From assembly GCF_900111445.1 (NCBI RefSeq), contig NZ_FOHE01000014.1, positions 1 through 64,000 of the forward strand: a stretch of 64,000 bases of DNA. Reading direction: 5' to 3'. The notes beneath the pieces are model-generated. The model saw only the letters and a program-made list of their open reading frames with translations, ran no database searches and had not been told where the DNA came from. The position numbers were made by a program, and so were the translations under genes. The DNA is from Oceanobacillus limi. GTDB lineage: Bacteria; Bacillota; Bacilli; Bacillales; Amphibacillaceae. Below are positions 35,378 through 44,290 of this stretch, piece by piece (position 1 is the first letter of the stretch; every line of letters starts with the position of its first letter).

Positions 35378-37303
35378 CTATTGCCAAGTCACCTCAACGG
35401 GAAGGATAGGTGAAATTTTCTCAAGAAAGTTTTCCCTTTCCTCTTCGGTCATCCATAAATGAATAACCCCCTCGTCCTCACTTGTTCGAATAAGACGACC
35501 GATTCCTTGTCTTAATCGCAATAACATATATGGTAGTTCCACTTGCTCCAATGGATGTTGAACATGCTTTCGCTTTGCCTGGAAAACAGGATCTATTGGA
35601 GGGAAAGGCAATGACGAAATAATTACCTGGCTTAATGACTTACCAGGAACATCTAGCCCTTCCCACAAATGGTAGGAACAAAGCACCGTACTTTCATCCA
35701 ATTGAAAAGATTTTACCGTTTCACTAATTTCTTGATCGCCCTCGTATACTATCGTAAACGGAAAATCTTCCTCCTTGGCCCAAGCTCGAAAGTCATTCAT
35801 TTCCTCAGCGGTTGAAAACAAAATTAACGATCGCCCGTTATTGGAAACCAATTGATCCCTCATCTTTTCCCACTTATTCCCGTCATCCAAATGACCGTAG
35901 ATTCTCATTTTATCCTCATAATTAAACGGAGAGGAAACCGTAAAGGAATCATACCTTTGAATCCCTAAACTGGTAGCCAAATAAGAAAAATCATCATCTT
36001 GTGCTAGTGTAGCAGATGAAAACACAAATGGTATATCCTTGGAAAACACTTCCGTTTTCAATACGTCCTCTACTAAACGTGGCATCATTACTAATGATGT
36101 CGTCGATTCGTTTTCTTCGATCCAAAAAATCCCTTCATCACTTTTTAAGAATATAGAGAGTCCATGGAAAAAGAACTCTAAGTACTCCTCTATTATTTTG
36201 ATATGGTATTCATCAATCGTAAACATTTCCGAATCAAATACGAGTTGATCAAGTAATTGTTCGACCTTTTCATACAATCCCTCAGCCATCTCTACCATTT
36301 CATCGGTTATTTGCAGCTCTTTTCGTTCCGAACCCGCAACCGGGATAGATGATGCAATTAGGAAGTCGAACCAATCATCATGTTTCGCTAAAATATCTTC
36401 CATCAATACGAGGGACTCCTCTCGCACATCTTGCCCCATATAGCCAGTAAGTACTTTTTCTAATGTTTCCACATTGAAACGGTATGTTAACCCTTTTTGG
36501 GCAGCAAACTCCAATAAATGTCCTTCATCAAAAATCACCGTGCTTGCTTCTGGAAGCAACGGAATTTGACCTTCTCGTTTTCGAGAATCCTTTGTCCACA
36601 CATGTTCCATATAAAAATCATGCGAGCAAATAATTAAGTCTTGTGCATGTCGATAATATTCCCGATTCAGTGTTTGTCCACTACGATGTCTCCAATCACA
36701 TGTTGAGCATTGCTGCAAAGGGTCCCAAGCTATTTTCTCCCATGTTTCATCGGATACCCACGGATACTCCTTCCTGTCCCCATAGCGCTCAAACGACTTT
36801 TTGGAGGCGCTATTGTCGAATACGTAATCAGGCACTTGGTCATGTACACGGATCACGTCTTCATCATTTGTTTTATCAACGAGTGTATCGAGCTTGCGGA
36901 CACAAACATAATTTTCTCTTGCCTTTGCTAGCCGAACATCAATAGTTAACCCTAATGCTTGTTCTAACTTTTCGATATCTCCACCTTTTTTTACAAGCTG
37001 CTCGATTAAGGTTTCATCAGCGCAGGAAACAATCGCGGGACGCCCTTTGTAACGTGCATAACAAATTGCATAAAGAAGATAGACAAACGTTTTACCTGTT
37101 CCGACTCCCGCTTCTGCAAAAATGGTTCGTTTATGTTTAAATGCCTGTTCTAGCTGAAAAGCCATAAAAATTTGTTCATCCCGCAATTCATAGCCTTTTC
37201 CAGGCAATATGTCATAAAAAACGTCGCCAACGTAGTCACCTAGTCGGTCGAAAAAATTTTCTGTTTTGGATACCGTAAAAGGTAATGCATTTGTTTTAGT
37301 CAT
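35378..37303 (-). CDS. Rad3/DinG-family DNA helicase (YpvA-like)
   Basis: A 641-residue SF2 helicase of the XPD/DinG group. Walker A is AEAGVGTGKTF (near 64), the DEAH box is FDEGHLLE, and the C-terminal motifs FSSATL, YHLWEGLDVPG and RQGIGRLIR are present. Cysteines in NYVCVRK, QCSTCDW and LIICSHDF would hold the 4Fe-4S cluster. It probably unwinds DNA structures or D-loops with 5'-3' polarity in repair. ATG after AAGGGG is chosen; TTG six codons earlier is in frame. No exonuclease domain is attached, unlike the long B. subtilis DinG. Confidence 0.85.
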   Translation of the reverse strand: MTKTNALPFTVSKTENFFDRLGDYVGDVFYDILPGKGYELRDEQIFMAFQLEQAFKHKRTIFAEAGVGTGKTFVYLLYAICYARYKGRPAIVSCADETLIEQLVKKGGDIEKLEQALGLTIDVRLAKARENYVCVRKLDTLVDKTNDEDVIRVHDQVPDYVFDNSASKKSFERYGDRKEYPWVSDETWEKIAWDPLQQCSTCDWRHRSGQTLNREYYRHAQDLIICSHDFYMEHVWTKDSRKREGQIPLLPEASTVIFDEGHLLEFAAQKGLTYRFNVETLEKVLTGYMGQDVREESLVLMEDILAKHDDWFDFLIASSIPVAGSERKELQITDEMVEMAEGLYEKVEQLLDQLVFDSEMFTIDEYHIKIIEEYLEFFFHGLSIFLKSDEGIFWIEENESTTSLVMMPRLVEDVLKTEVFSKDIPFVFSSATLAQDDDFSYLATSLGIQRYDSFTVSSPFNYEDKMRIYGHLDDGNKWEKMRDQLVSNNGRSLILFSTAEEMNDFRAWAKEEDFPFTIVYEGDQEISETVKSFQLDESTVLCSYHLWEGLDVPGKSLSQVIISSLPFPPIDPVFQAKRKHVQHPLEQVELPYMLLRLRQGIGRLIRTSEDEGVIHLWMTEEERENFLEKISPILPVEVTWQ

Positions 37304-37481
37304 GGAAAACCCCTTCTTCAATCTAACGTCAGCTCTATATTATACGTTAATTGTTTCACACCTGTCACATGATTAAACTAATTATGAAAAGATAAACGTA
37401 GCATTCTAATTTATTTTTTCATGAATTATCGCTAAAATAAAGGTAAGAATTATTTTTGCACTCTCAGAGAGGTTGTTCTGT

Positions 37482-38921
37482 TTGGATATATCAATCGGTT
37501 CATTACTATTTTTATTTGCTGTCATGTTATTAACTGGTGTTTTAGCAACGAAATTTTCCACAAGACTTGGGCTACCTGCATTGGTTTTGTTCCTTATTGG
37601 GGGTATGATCCTTAATAATTATTTGTATTTTGATAATGTTGAACTTACACAATTAATTGGGATTATGGCACTAATCATCATCCTATTTGATGGTGGTACC
37701 CAAACAAAATGGGAAAATATACGTCCTGTAATTGGTACGGCTAGTGTACTAGCAACACTTGGGGTATTACTTACTAGCGCAATTGCTGGTTTAGCAGCCA
37801 TGTACATTCTCGACTTCTCCTTGCTTGAGGGACTACTCTTTGGAGCAATCGTTGGTTCTACGGATGCTGCCGCTGTTTTTTCGGTTCTAGGTAATAAGAA
37901 TTTCAATCAGCGTCTTACTGCTACACTGGAAGCTGAATCTGGTTCGAACGACCCAATGGCTGTTTTCCTTACTGTAGCTTTAATTGAATTAATTCAACTA
38001 CCAGACAGTTCGATTTGGATTGCAATCGGAAGCTTTTTTATTCAAATGGGGCTAGGACTTATACTAGGTCTCTTACTAGGAAAAATTACTGTATTTATTA
38101 TTAACCATATTAAGCTTGATACCTCAGGTTTGTATCCGGTTTTAGCCATGGGTGCTGCGGTCTTCACCTATGCAGTCACCGATTATTTAGGTGGAAGTGG
38201 ATTACTCGCTGTATATGTAATGGCTGTATTTGTTGGCAATAATGATCTAACCTATCGATTTACCATTATTCGCTTTAACGAAGGTTTCGCATGGATGATG
38301 CAAATTGTTATGTTTACCTTGTTAGGTTTCTTAGTATTCCCGACCGAATTACTTGATGTTGTTTGGGAAGGTATCTTGTTAGCAATTATCTTAATGTTTG
38401 TTGCAAGACCAATTGCGATTTTCATTAGTATGGTAATCATGAAATTTAATGTAAAGGAAAAATTATTTATTTCTTGGGCTGGCTTAAAAGGTGCTGTACC
38501 GATCGTACTTGCTACGTATCCAGTTCTAGCTGGTTTAGAAAATAGTAATTTAATGTTTAATGCTGTATTTTTCGTTGTGCTTTTTTCAGCTTTAGTACAG
38601 GGCACTTCGTTATCCTGGTTGGCAACAAAGCTAGGGCTTACGATTAATGAAGAAGATGCTGCCATTCCTAGTCTTGAGCTTATCCACTTAGGCACTACGG
38701 AATCTGAAATTATGAAGCTAACCTTAACGAAGAAAAATGCTGCCGTCGGTATTGCACTTACCGATTTAGAATTACCAGACGATACGCTAATTATAGGGAT
38801 CACTAGAGGGAAAAAGTTAATTACCCCAACCGGGAATTCCGTGATCAAACATGGAGATACTTTATTTGTATTGAGTGACAAAGAACACCGTGAAGAAGCT
38901 AAGAAAGTCTTACTTGGATAA
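37482..38921 (+). CDS. CPA1-family cation/proton antiporter with TrkA-C domain
   Basis: A 479-residue protein with about twelve membrane helices in residues 1-390. Important motifs are FDGGTQTKW, GSTDAAAVFSVL, and ESGSNDPMAVFLTVAL with the ND pair of the ion site. A C-terminal RCK_C/TrkA-C domain (near 410-479: LTKKNAAVGIALTDLELPDDTLI) is typical of the NhaP2/CvrA K+/H+ antiporters and regulates transport by a ligand. It exchanges Na+ or K+ against H+. The start is TTG nine bases after GAGAGG; an earlier TTG overlaps this site. A REP palindrome begins four bases after its stop. Confidence 0.85.
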   Translation: MDISIGSLLFLFAVMLLTGVLATKFSTRLGLPALVLFLIGGMILNNYLYFDNVELTQLIGIMALIIILFDGGTQTKWENIRPVIGTASVLATLGVLLTSAIAGLAAMYILDFSLLEGLLFGAIVGSTDAAAVFSVLGNKNFNQRLTATLEAESGSNDPMAVFLTVALIELIQLPDSSIWIAIGSFFIQMGLGLILGLLLGKITVFIINHIKLDTSGLYPVLAMGAAVFTYAVTDYLGGSGLLAVYVMAVFVGNNDLTYRFTIIRFNEGFAWMMQIVMFTLLGFLVFPTELLDVVWEGILLAIILMFVARPIAIFISMVIMKFNVKEKLFISWAGLKGAVPIVLATYPVLAGLENSNLMFNAVFFVVLFSALVQGTSLSWLATKLGLTINEEDAAIPSLELIHLGTTESEIMKLTLTKKNAAVGIALTDLELPDDTLIIGITRGKKLITPTGNSVIKHGDTLFVLSDKEHREEAKKVLLG

Positions 38922-38925
38922 TAGC

Positions 38926-38970
38926 AGGTGCCAGGCACTTGTCGAATAATTCGACAAGTGCCTGGCACCT
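38926..38970. repeat. REP-like palindrome, copy a
   Basis: A perfect 45-bp inverted repeat with 22-base arms, beginning AGGTGCCAGGCACTTGTCG and ending CGACAAGTGCCTGGCACCT. It may also end the antiporter transcript. Two more copies lie at 41470 and 61651. Confidence 0.85.
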
Positions 38971-39083
38971 ATGTTTTAACGTTATATATAAATCCCTTTG
39001 TTGAACAAGCCAACTTTTGCAGAGCTTTCAACAATCCTGCCCAACTTCGATTCCATAATTGTACCCCCATACAATTATAGAAG

Positions 39084-40607
39084 TTACTTCAATTGATTTG
39101 CATTCTCCACTTCGCGCATGGTACCTTCCTTCATAAATCGATCATGCCAAGAGAATGCCTTTTCCAGCACATGCGGAGTCTGCCCACCCCGTTCAAGTGC
39201 CTCTTGGTAATATTCCCAAAGCTGCGCACGATAGGTTGGATGTGCACAATTCTCAATAATTAGTGGAACACGTTCCCTTGGTGCTAAACCACGAAGATCC
39301 GCATAACCCTGTTCGGTCACAACAACATCCACATCGTGCTCGGTATGATCGATGTGAGAAGCAAATGGAACAATACTAGAAATATCCCCATTTTTAGCAA
39401 TTGACTTTGTAACAAAGATCGCTAATCGAGCATTTCGTGCAAAGTCACCAGATCCTCCAATTCCATTCATCATTTTTGTACCAGTAACATGAGTCGAATT
39501 CACGTTTCCGTAAATATCAAACTCCAAAGCCGTGTTAATGGAAATAAGACCAAGACGACGAATGATCTCTGGATGATTCGAAATTTCTTGAGGTCGCATC
39601 AACAATTTATGTCGGTAGTTTTCGAAATTAGAAAACACTTGCTTCATTTTTGGTTCGGATAATGTAATCGAACAGCACGAAGCAAAGCTGACTTTTCCAG
39701 CATCGATTAAATCGAATACTGCATCTTGCAATACCTCTGAATACACTTCCAAATCTTTAAACTCCGAATCTACCATTCCATGAAGGACCGCATTTGCTAC
39801 CGAACCAATACCTGATTGTAATGGTGCTAGTTTCTCTGTTAGTCTTCCTGCTTCTATTTCCTTACGCAGAAATTCTAATAAATGGTCCGCCATAACTTTC
39901 GTTTCTTCATCTGGTGGTACAATGGTTGATGGAGAATCGGTTTGATTGGTGAACACAATCCCTTTTATCTTTTGCGAATCAATTGGTATTCCCTTTACAC
40001 CAATACGATCATCCGCTTTGGTTAAGGGAATCGGATCACGCTGCCCCTGTTTTCCAGGACTATATAAATCATGTAACCCTTCTAGCAATTCTGGTTGCGC
40101 CGTATTAATTTCCACAATAATAGAAGTTGCATTCTCAGCGAAAGCCAATGAATTTCCAATGGAGGTAGATGGGATAATCATTCCATCCTCCGTAATAGAA
40201 ATCGCTTCCAAAATTGCATAATCAACTGTTTCGATCACTTTTGCCCTTAGAAGTTCAGATGTATGTGATAAATGATGATCGACAAATAAATGATCCCCAG
40301 CATTTATTTTCTTTCTCATTGTCGGATCTGCTTGGAAAGGTAATCGTTTGTTGATAATTCCAACCTCAGCAAACATTTTATCCACATCAGATCCTAGGGA
40401 AGCACCAGTAAACACATTTACTTTGAATTCTTCTCCTTTATTTGCGCGTTCTACCAACGCTGTTGGCACCGCTTTCACATCACCTGCACGAGTAAATCCA
40501 CTTAACCCCAAAGTCATACCATCCTGGATCCATGATGCCGCTTCTTCTGCAGTAACAACTCGATCCTGTAATCGAGGGTCTTGAATGCGATCATAACTTT
40601 TCTCCAT
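39084..40607 (-). CDS. Acetyl-CoA hydrolase / succinyl-CoA:acetate CoA-transferase family
   Basis: A 507-residue protein of the Cat1/AarC group. Both coenzyme A transferase halves are present; QSGIGSVANAVLHGM and VYSEVLQDAVFDLID (carrying the candidate catalytic Glu) lie in the middle. NSTHVTGTKMMNGIGGSGDFARNA follows, then VVVTEQGYADLRGLAPRER. It exchanges CoA between acetyl- and succinyl-type donors or hydrolyses acetyl-CoA during overflow metabolism. AGAGGGATGGGGC precedes the ATG. A LytTR regulator lies 195 bases upstream on the same strand. Confidence 0.9.
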   Translation of the reverse strand: MEKSYDRIQDPRLQDRVVTAEEAASWIQDGMTLGLSGFTRAGDVKAVPTALVERANKGEEFKVNVFTGASLGSDVDKMFAEVGIINKRLPFQADPTMRKKINAGDHLFVDHHLSHTSELLRAKVIETVDYAILEAISITEDGMIIPSTSIGNSLAFAENATSIIVEINTAQPELLEGLHDLYSPGKQGQRDPIPLTKADDRIGVKGIPIDSQKIKGIVFTNQTDSPSTIVPPDEETKVMADHLLEFLRKEIEAGRLTEKLAPLQSGIGSVANAVLHGMVDSEFKDLEVYSEVLQDAVFDLIDAGKVSFASCCSITLSEPKMKQVFSNFENYRHKLLMRPQEISNHPEIIRRLGLISINTALEFDIYGNVNSTHVTGTKMMNGIGGSGDFARNARLAIFVTKSIAKNGDISSIVPFASHIDHTEHDVDVVVTEQGYADLRGLAPRERVPLIIENCAHPTYRAQLWEYYQEALERGGQTPHVLEKAFSWHDRFMKEGTMREVENANQLK

Positions 40608-40801
40608 GCCCCATCCCTCTTTTCATACAGTTTAGAATTATTTTAACGTATGTAATGATGAGATAGGAGAAAGAGGAGTATTTAAGAAAATTTTCGTTTG
40701 AGCAACGATATATAACGGATAAAACAGCATAAAGTGCATAAGGCGTGCTAGCGCCGATAAAGCGACAGGACGTTGCCTGCCAGTTATATACAGGATAAAT
40801 G

Positions 40802-41446
40802 TTAAAAACCAAGTAATTTTCGGAAATAACTGGAATAAGATTGACTTACTGGAATTCTTGTTTCATCATTCATTTCTAAAATAAATGTTGAATGTGTATC
40901 TGGATGTATTTCCATTATTTGATGGACATTTACGATAAAAGAACGATGACAACGAACAAACATATCTGGTGGTAAAAGATATTCAAATTCTTGTAGCGAA
41001 TTTTTATGTGTACCAGCAAATCCGTTCGATACGACATGTGTCTTTCGATCCTTCACTTCAATATAATGCACTTCTTGAAAAGGGATAGGTTTCCAACCAT
41101 CCTGCGTTTTTAACGTTACAACCGATTTCCCCTCTGTAAACGCTGGATATATTGCTGTAACACATCCCTCTAGCTTTCCATCATTATGAAACGGAACTGC
41201 CATACCATGATATGGCACCCCAAATATATTGCGATCAATAAACTCCGAAACTTTTTGCTCGGAATCTATGGCCTTATAGGCGATTGTTCCCTTTTTTACT
41301 GTATCACCTGACCTAATCTTTAAGTCTACACGCTTGCTGGGCCGATAATAAACATACTCCTTCGTATTTGATACAGCTATTGAAATCTCATCTGAAAATA
41401 ACTCCCCAATAACATCTAACAATGCCGACATCGTTAATTGATTCAT
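40802..41446 (-). CDS. LytTR-type DNA-binding regulator with N-terminal sensor-like domain
   Basis: A 214-residue protein. Residues 1-105 resemble a PAS-like sensor domain (LFSDEISIAVSNTKEYVYYRPSKRV, split by the usual turns). Residues 112-214 are the LytTR domain (IPFQEVHYIEVKDRKTHVV, then RCHRSFIVNVHQIMEI). No receiver domain is attached, so it is not a classical response regulator. The CoA-transferase gene downstream on the same strand is its probable target, but I see no certain LytTR box. The gap to that gene (40608-40801) contains a GC-rich repeat-like block with a GGCGTGCTAGCGCC hairpin. Confidence 0.8.
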   Translation of the reverse strand: MNQLTMSALLDVIGELFSDEISIAVSNTKEYVYYRPSKRVDLKIRSGDTVKKGTIAYKAIDSEQKVSEFIDRNIFGVPYHGMAVPFHNDGKLEGCVTAIYPAFTEGKSVVTLKTQDGWKPIPFQEVHYIEVKDRKTHVVSNGFAGTHKNSLQEFEYLLPPDMFVRCHRSFIVNVHQIMEIHPDTHSTFILEMNDETRIPVSQSYSSYFRKLLGF

Positions 41447-41469
41447 CTAATCCCCCTTTGTTCAGCAAG

Positions 41470-41511
41470 GGTGCCAGGTACTTGTCGAATATCCGACAAG
41501 TGCCTGGCACC
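41470..41511. repeat. REP-like palindrome, copy b
   Basis: GGTGCCAGGTACTTGTCG and CGACAAGTGCCTGGCACC form an inverted repeat with one non-canonical pair, six bases after the stop of the DUF3219 gene on the minus strand and upstream of the LytTR gene. Confidence 0.85.
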
Positions 41512-41516
41512 TTTTC

Positions 41517-41807
41517 TTACATTTCTTGTAGTTCTAAATGGAAGGTTCCTTTGCTGTTTTCTTCGTATAGATTGGTAATTGATGTAGCGTAATTACTAAT
41601 TTTCGCTTGAAAGCTGAGATTAGAATCTGGAACTTTTACATCAAAGTTATTTTTATATAATAGGGTTGTCACATCATGATAGTCTTCATGTGATACGATA
41701 AAATCAATTGTTAGCTTATTTACCTTTCGCCCATCCTTCTCTACGAATTGATGCATTATTTGTTCCGCTTCTATTTTAAAATCATTGATAAATAGGTTTT
41801 GCTTCAT
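41517..41807 (-). CDS. DUF3219 (YkvR-like) small protein
   Basis: A 96-residue predicted beta-rich protein with INDFKIEAEQI at the start, FIVSHEDYHDVTTLLYKNNFDVKVP in the middle (broken by turns), and FQAKISNYATSITNLYEENSKGTF near the end. This agrees with the YkvR/DUF3219 family of Bacillus. No known function. It may be cotranscribed with the thioesterase gene, which lies 24 bases upstream. Confidence 0.75.
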   Translation of the reverse strand: MKQNLFINDFKIEAEQIMHQFVEKDGRKVNKLTIDFIVSHEDYHDVTTLLYKNNFDVKVPDSNLSFQAKISNYATSITNLYEENSKGTFHLELQEM

Positions 41808-41831
41808 ATTAGTCTACCACACCTTTTCTAA

Positions 41832-42311
41832 CTATTTCGTAAATGTTTCCGGCATCACAGCTGCAATAACTTCTCCTTTTACACAGCAAACTCCTTTTGC
41901 GTATACTTCTGTAATTACTTTCCATTTCTTTGGATGAATTTCTTCAACCGTACCAACTGCTGTTAACGGAGTCCCTTGTGGTGTAGGACGAATATAATCC
42001 ACATGCAAGGAGGCTGTTACAAATCGAGGTGGTTCCACTCCATCACCAGGTTCATGTCCATTTTTACGATGCAAGGCCAACGCTGCCGACCCCGTACCAT
42101 GGCAATCAACCAGTGATCCAATTAGTCCACCATATACAAACCCCGGAATCGCCATATGTTCCTTTCTTGGTTGGTAAACTGTCATTGTTTTCTCTCCATC
42201 CCAACCCGTTCGAAGCTTTAGCCCTGCTTCATTCAACTTTCCACATCCATAACACCATGAATAGTCGTCGGAATAATCATCTTGAATCGCATGAACAATC
42301 TTCTCAGCCAT
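41832..42311 (-). CDS. Hotdog-fold (PaaI-like) thioesterase
   Basis: A 159-residue protein with WCYGCGKLNEAGLKL (near 20), then YGGLIGSLVDCHGTGSAALAL (the hotdog helix with the candidate catalytic Asp), and VDYIRPTPQGTPLTAVGTVEEIHPKKWKV near 105. It probably hydrolyses acyl-CoA thioesters; the substrate is not known. The start is the ATG after GAGGAGGAATTAGG; an upstream in-frame start 12 codons earlier lacks a site. Confidence 0.82.
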   Translation of the reverse strand: MAEKIVHAIQDDYSDDYSWCYGCGKLNEAGLKLRTGWDGEKTMTVYQPRKEHMAIPGFVYGGLIGSLVDCHGTGSAALALHRKNGHEPGDGVEPPRFVTASLHVDYIRPTPQGTPLTAVGTVEEIHPKKWKVITEVYAKGVCCVKGEVIAAVMPETFTK

Positions 42312-42589
42312 CCTAATTCCTCCTCTTTTTGTCCAGTATAACACCAATGACTACAACCATCACAGTATGTGACACGAGATCCCTTCTTGTATAACATCAT
42401 TTTCAACCACTTCCATACTAGTCAAAGCGCATCTATTTCACCTAATTACAGTCGACCATTACCTCCTTCTCTGAAAATAATTCAATCGATCGTATAACAG
42501 TAAATATTATTATTGGGGATTCTCGTACTCCATAAGAATGATTCCATCTATCGCTGAATAAAGTAGAAAATGAAAGCGAGGTGATAATG

Positions 42590-43258
42590 ATGTATTATTC
42601 TCATCCTTACATACGTTCCAACTCAAACACGCAGCAAACCAATCATTCTATAAATGTGGTTGGGGAAGGAATGATCTCTGTTGAACCTGACCGAGCGATT
42701 GCTCTATTAGGTGTTGTTACGGAGGATAAAAATTTGAGTCAAGCACAAAGGAAGAATGCGGAAAATGCAACAAACGTCATCAACGCACTTCTTCAACAAA
42801 ATGTTCCACGTACAAACATTCAGACGTTTGATTATCGGATAAATTTGAATTATGACTATAAAGAAGGGGAGCAGTTATTCCGCGGCTACCAAGTAACAAA
42901 TCTATTACAAGTAATTATTGAACCTGTTGACAGAATGGGGACGATCGTAGACATAGCTGTTGAAAATGGGGCAAATACCGTTCGAAATGTCCAAATAACG
43001 GTTGCCAATAAAGAACAATTCTATGAAGAGGCATTAAAAAAAGCTGTAGAAAAGGCTCAGGTAAAAGCTAGTATTATCGCACAGGAGATAGGGGTAAGCA
43101 TTCGTGCCGTACCGTTTAAGTTAAATGAAGTACCAACACGAGAGGATGGCAGACCACGTCCAATGGTGTTAGGGGTATCAACCGAAAACACAACAACCCC
43201 AATTGAAGCTGGTCAAATGCAAATCACAGCACAAGTCGAAGCCGAATTTAGATATTAA
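42590..43258 (+). CDS. SIMPL (DUF541) domain protein
   Basis: A 222-residue protein. From residue 22 it has the SIMPL pattern: INVVGEGMISVEPDRAIALLGVVTED, QRKNAENATNVINALLQQNVP, IQTFDYRINLNYDY, and EEALKKAVEKAQVKASIIAQEIG. No signal peptide or anchor is seen, while many relatives are exported; the N-terminus is short and polar. The function of SIMPL proteins is poorly known; they form large ring-like oligomers in some species. The ATG five bases after GAGGTGA is chosen from three adjacent candidates. Confidence 0.85.
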   Translation: MYYSHPYIRSNSNTQQTNHSINVVGEGMISVEPDRAIALLGVVTEDKNLSQAQRKNAENATNVINALLQQNVPRTNIQTFDYRINLNYDYKEGEQLFRGYQVTNLLQVIIEPVDRMGTIVDIAVENGANTVRNVQITVANKEQFYEEALKKAVEKAQVKASIIAQEIGVSIRAVPFKLNEVPTREDGRPRPMVLGVSTENTTTPIEAGQMQITAQVEAEFRY

Positions 43259-43271
43259 AGAAGGAACAATA

Positions 43272-43297
43272 GGAAGGGCCAGTCTCCCGGCCCTTCC
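43272..43297. terminator. Bidirectional terminator between convergent genes
   Basis: GGAAGGGCC (43272-43280) and GGCCCTTCC (43289-43297) form a strong stem with an eight-base loop. It serves the SIMPL gene on the plus strand and touches the stop of the repeat protein on the minus strand. Confidence 0.75.
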
Positions 43298-44071
43298 TTA
43301 CCCATGATTATGATGATGTCCCCAAAAGAAGTCCTCTTTATTTTCTTCAAAAGGGAAAATTTTCAATTCCTTCGCTTTATCTACATGCTCAGCAAATATT
43401 TCATCTAATAATTCATTTGCATCTTTACCTTCCGTTTCAATTCCTAGTTGAACAGCCGAATTATATATCTTAGCTTCATGGATTTCTTGTACAATTTCAT
43501 GGGTATCCTTCCCATCTGTATCTACACCATATACTTTTGCTTCTTGTTCAAGCTGTGCTTGCATTACTGCTTTACGTAGTTCATCTTGGTCTTTCCCTTC
43601 CGTATCTACACCCAGCTCTTCCGCCTTTTGCTTTAACTTCGCATCATAAACTTCTTCAGCTAATTCTTTCGGCTCTTTCCCCTCTGTCTCAATCCCTAAC
43701 TCTTCTGCCTTTTCTTTTACCTTAGCATGATGTACTTCCTTACCTAACTCCTTTAAATCTTTTCCTTCTGAATCAATTCCATATTGCTCTGCCGCTTCCT
43801 TCAACTTTACTTCTTTAACTTCTTTTGCAAGCTCCTTTAGGTCTTTCCCTTCAGGGTCTATACCAAGCTCTTCAGCTTGCATCTTCAACCAGCCTTCATG
43901 TTTTTTTAGGTGGCCATGTTTGTCTTTTTGATCTTCTTTTTGTTCCTCATCTTTTTTAAAAAAATCGAACAAACCAGCTTCCTGATCTTCATTTGCAAGA
44001 GCCTGTGAACCCTGCCATGTCATTCCGAAAATCAATGTAAAAGCCAACGTTAGCATGAAGCGTTTTGTCAT
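43298..44071 (-). CDS. Secreted protein of six 28-residue repeats
   Basis: A 257-residue protein. Residues 1-27 form a signal peptide (MTKRFMLTLAFTLIFGMTW, cleavage after SQALA). A charged linker with KDKHGHLKKHEGW follows. Residues of about 62-232 are six repeats of 28 residues with the pattern AEELGIDxEGKDxxEL then xxEVxxAKxKEK. Each could form helix-loop-helix, similar in outline to SAP or LEM-type units. The C-terminus is histidine-rich (FFWGHHHNHG), possibly metal binding. I do not recognise a family. The start is the ATG after TAGGAGGAA; 30 codons upstream are open but lack a site. Confidence 0.8.
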   Translation of the reverse strand: MTKRFMLTLAFTLIFGMTWQGSQALANEDQEAGLFDFFKKDEEQKEDQKDKHGHLKKHEGWLKMQAEELGIDPEGKDLKELAKEVKEVKLKEAAEQYGIDSEGKDLKELGKEVHHAKVKEKAEELGIETEGKEPKELAEEVYDAKLKQKAEELGVDTEGKDQDELRKAVMQAQLEQEAKVYGVDTDGKDTHEIVQEIHEAKIYNSAVQLGIETEGKDANELLDEIFAEHVDKAKELKIFPFEENKEDFFWGHHHNHG

Positions 44072-44290
44072 TTCTATTCCTCCTATTTTCCATATGTATA
44101 TTTTCATTTGGTAGTATTTCCAAAAAGTGAATAATAATGAAATATTTTTACCATGAAGCAAAATAATTTATGAACTATGTCTAGTCTTCCTGCTATTTCT
44201 TTGGTAATCTGTATAAAGGGGAAGTTAGTAAGCGTTTACGGTATGCCCGGTTACTGACACTATTTTTTCAACAGGGATGGGGGTTATTTC

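Noticed and set aside
38975-38992. TAACGTTATA motif near 38977, like the proposed paa operators
   Set aside because: Only one palindrome is present, it lies after a terminator-like repeat between convergent genes, and no promoter is near; probably chance.
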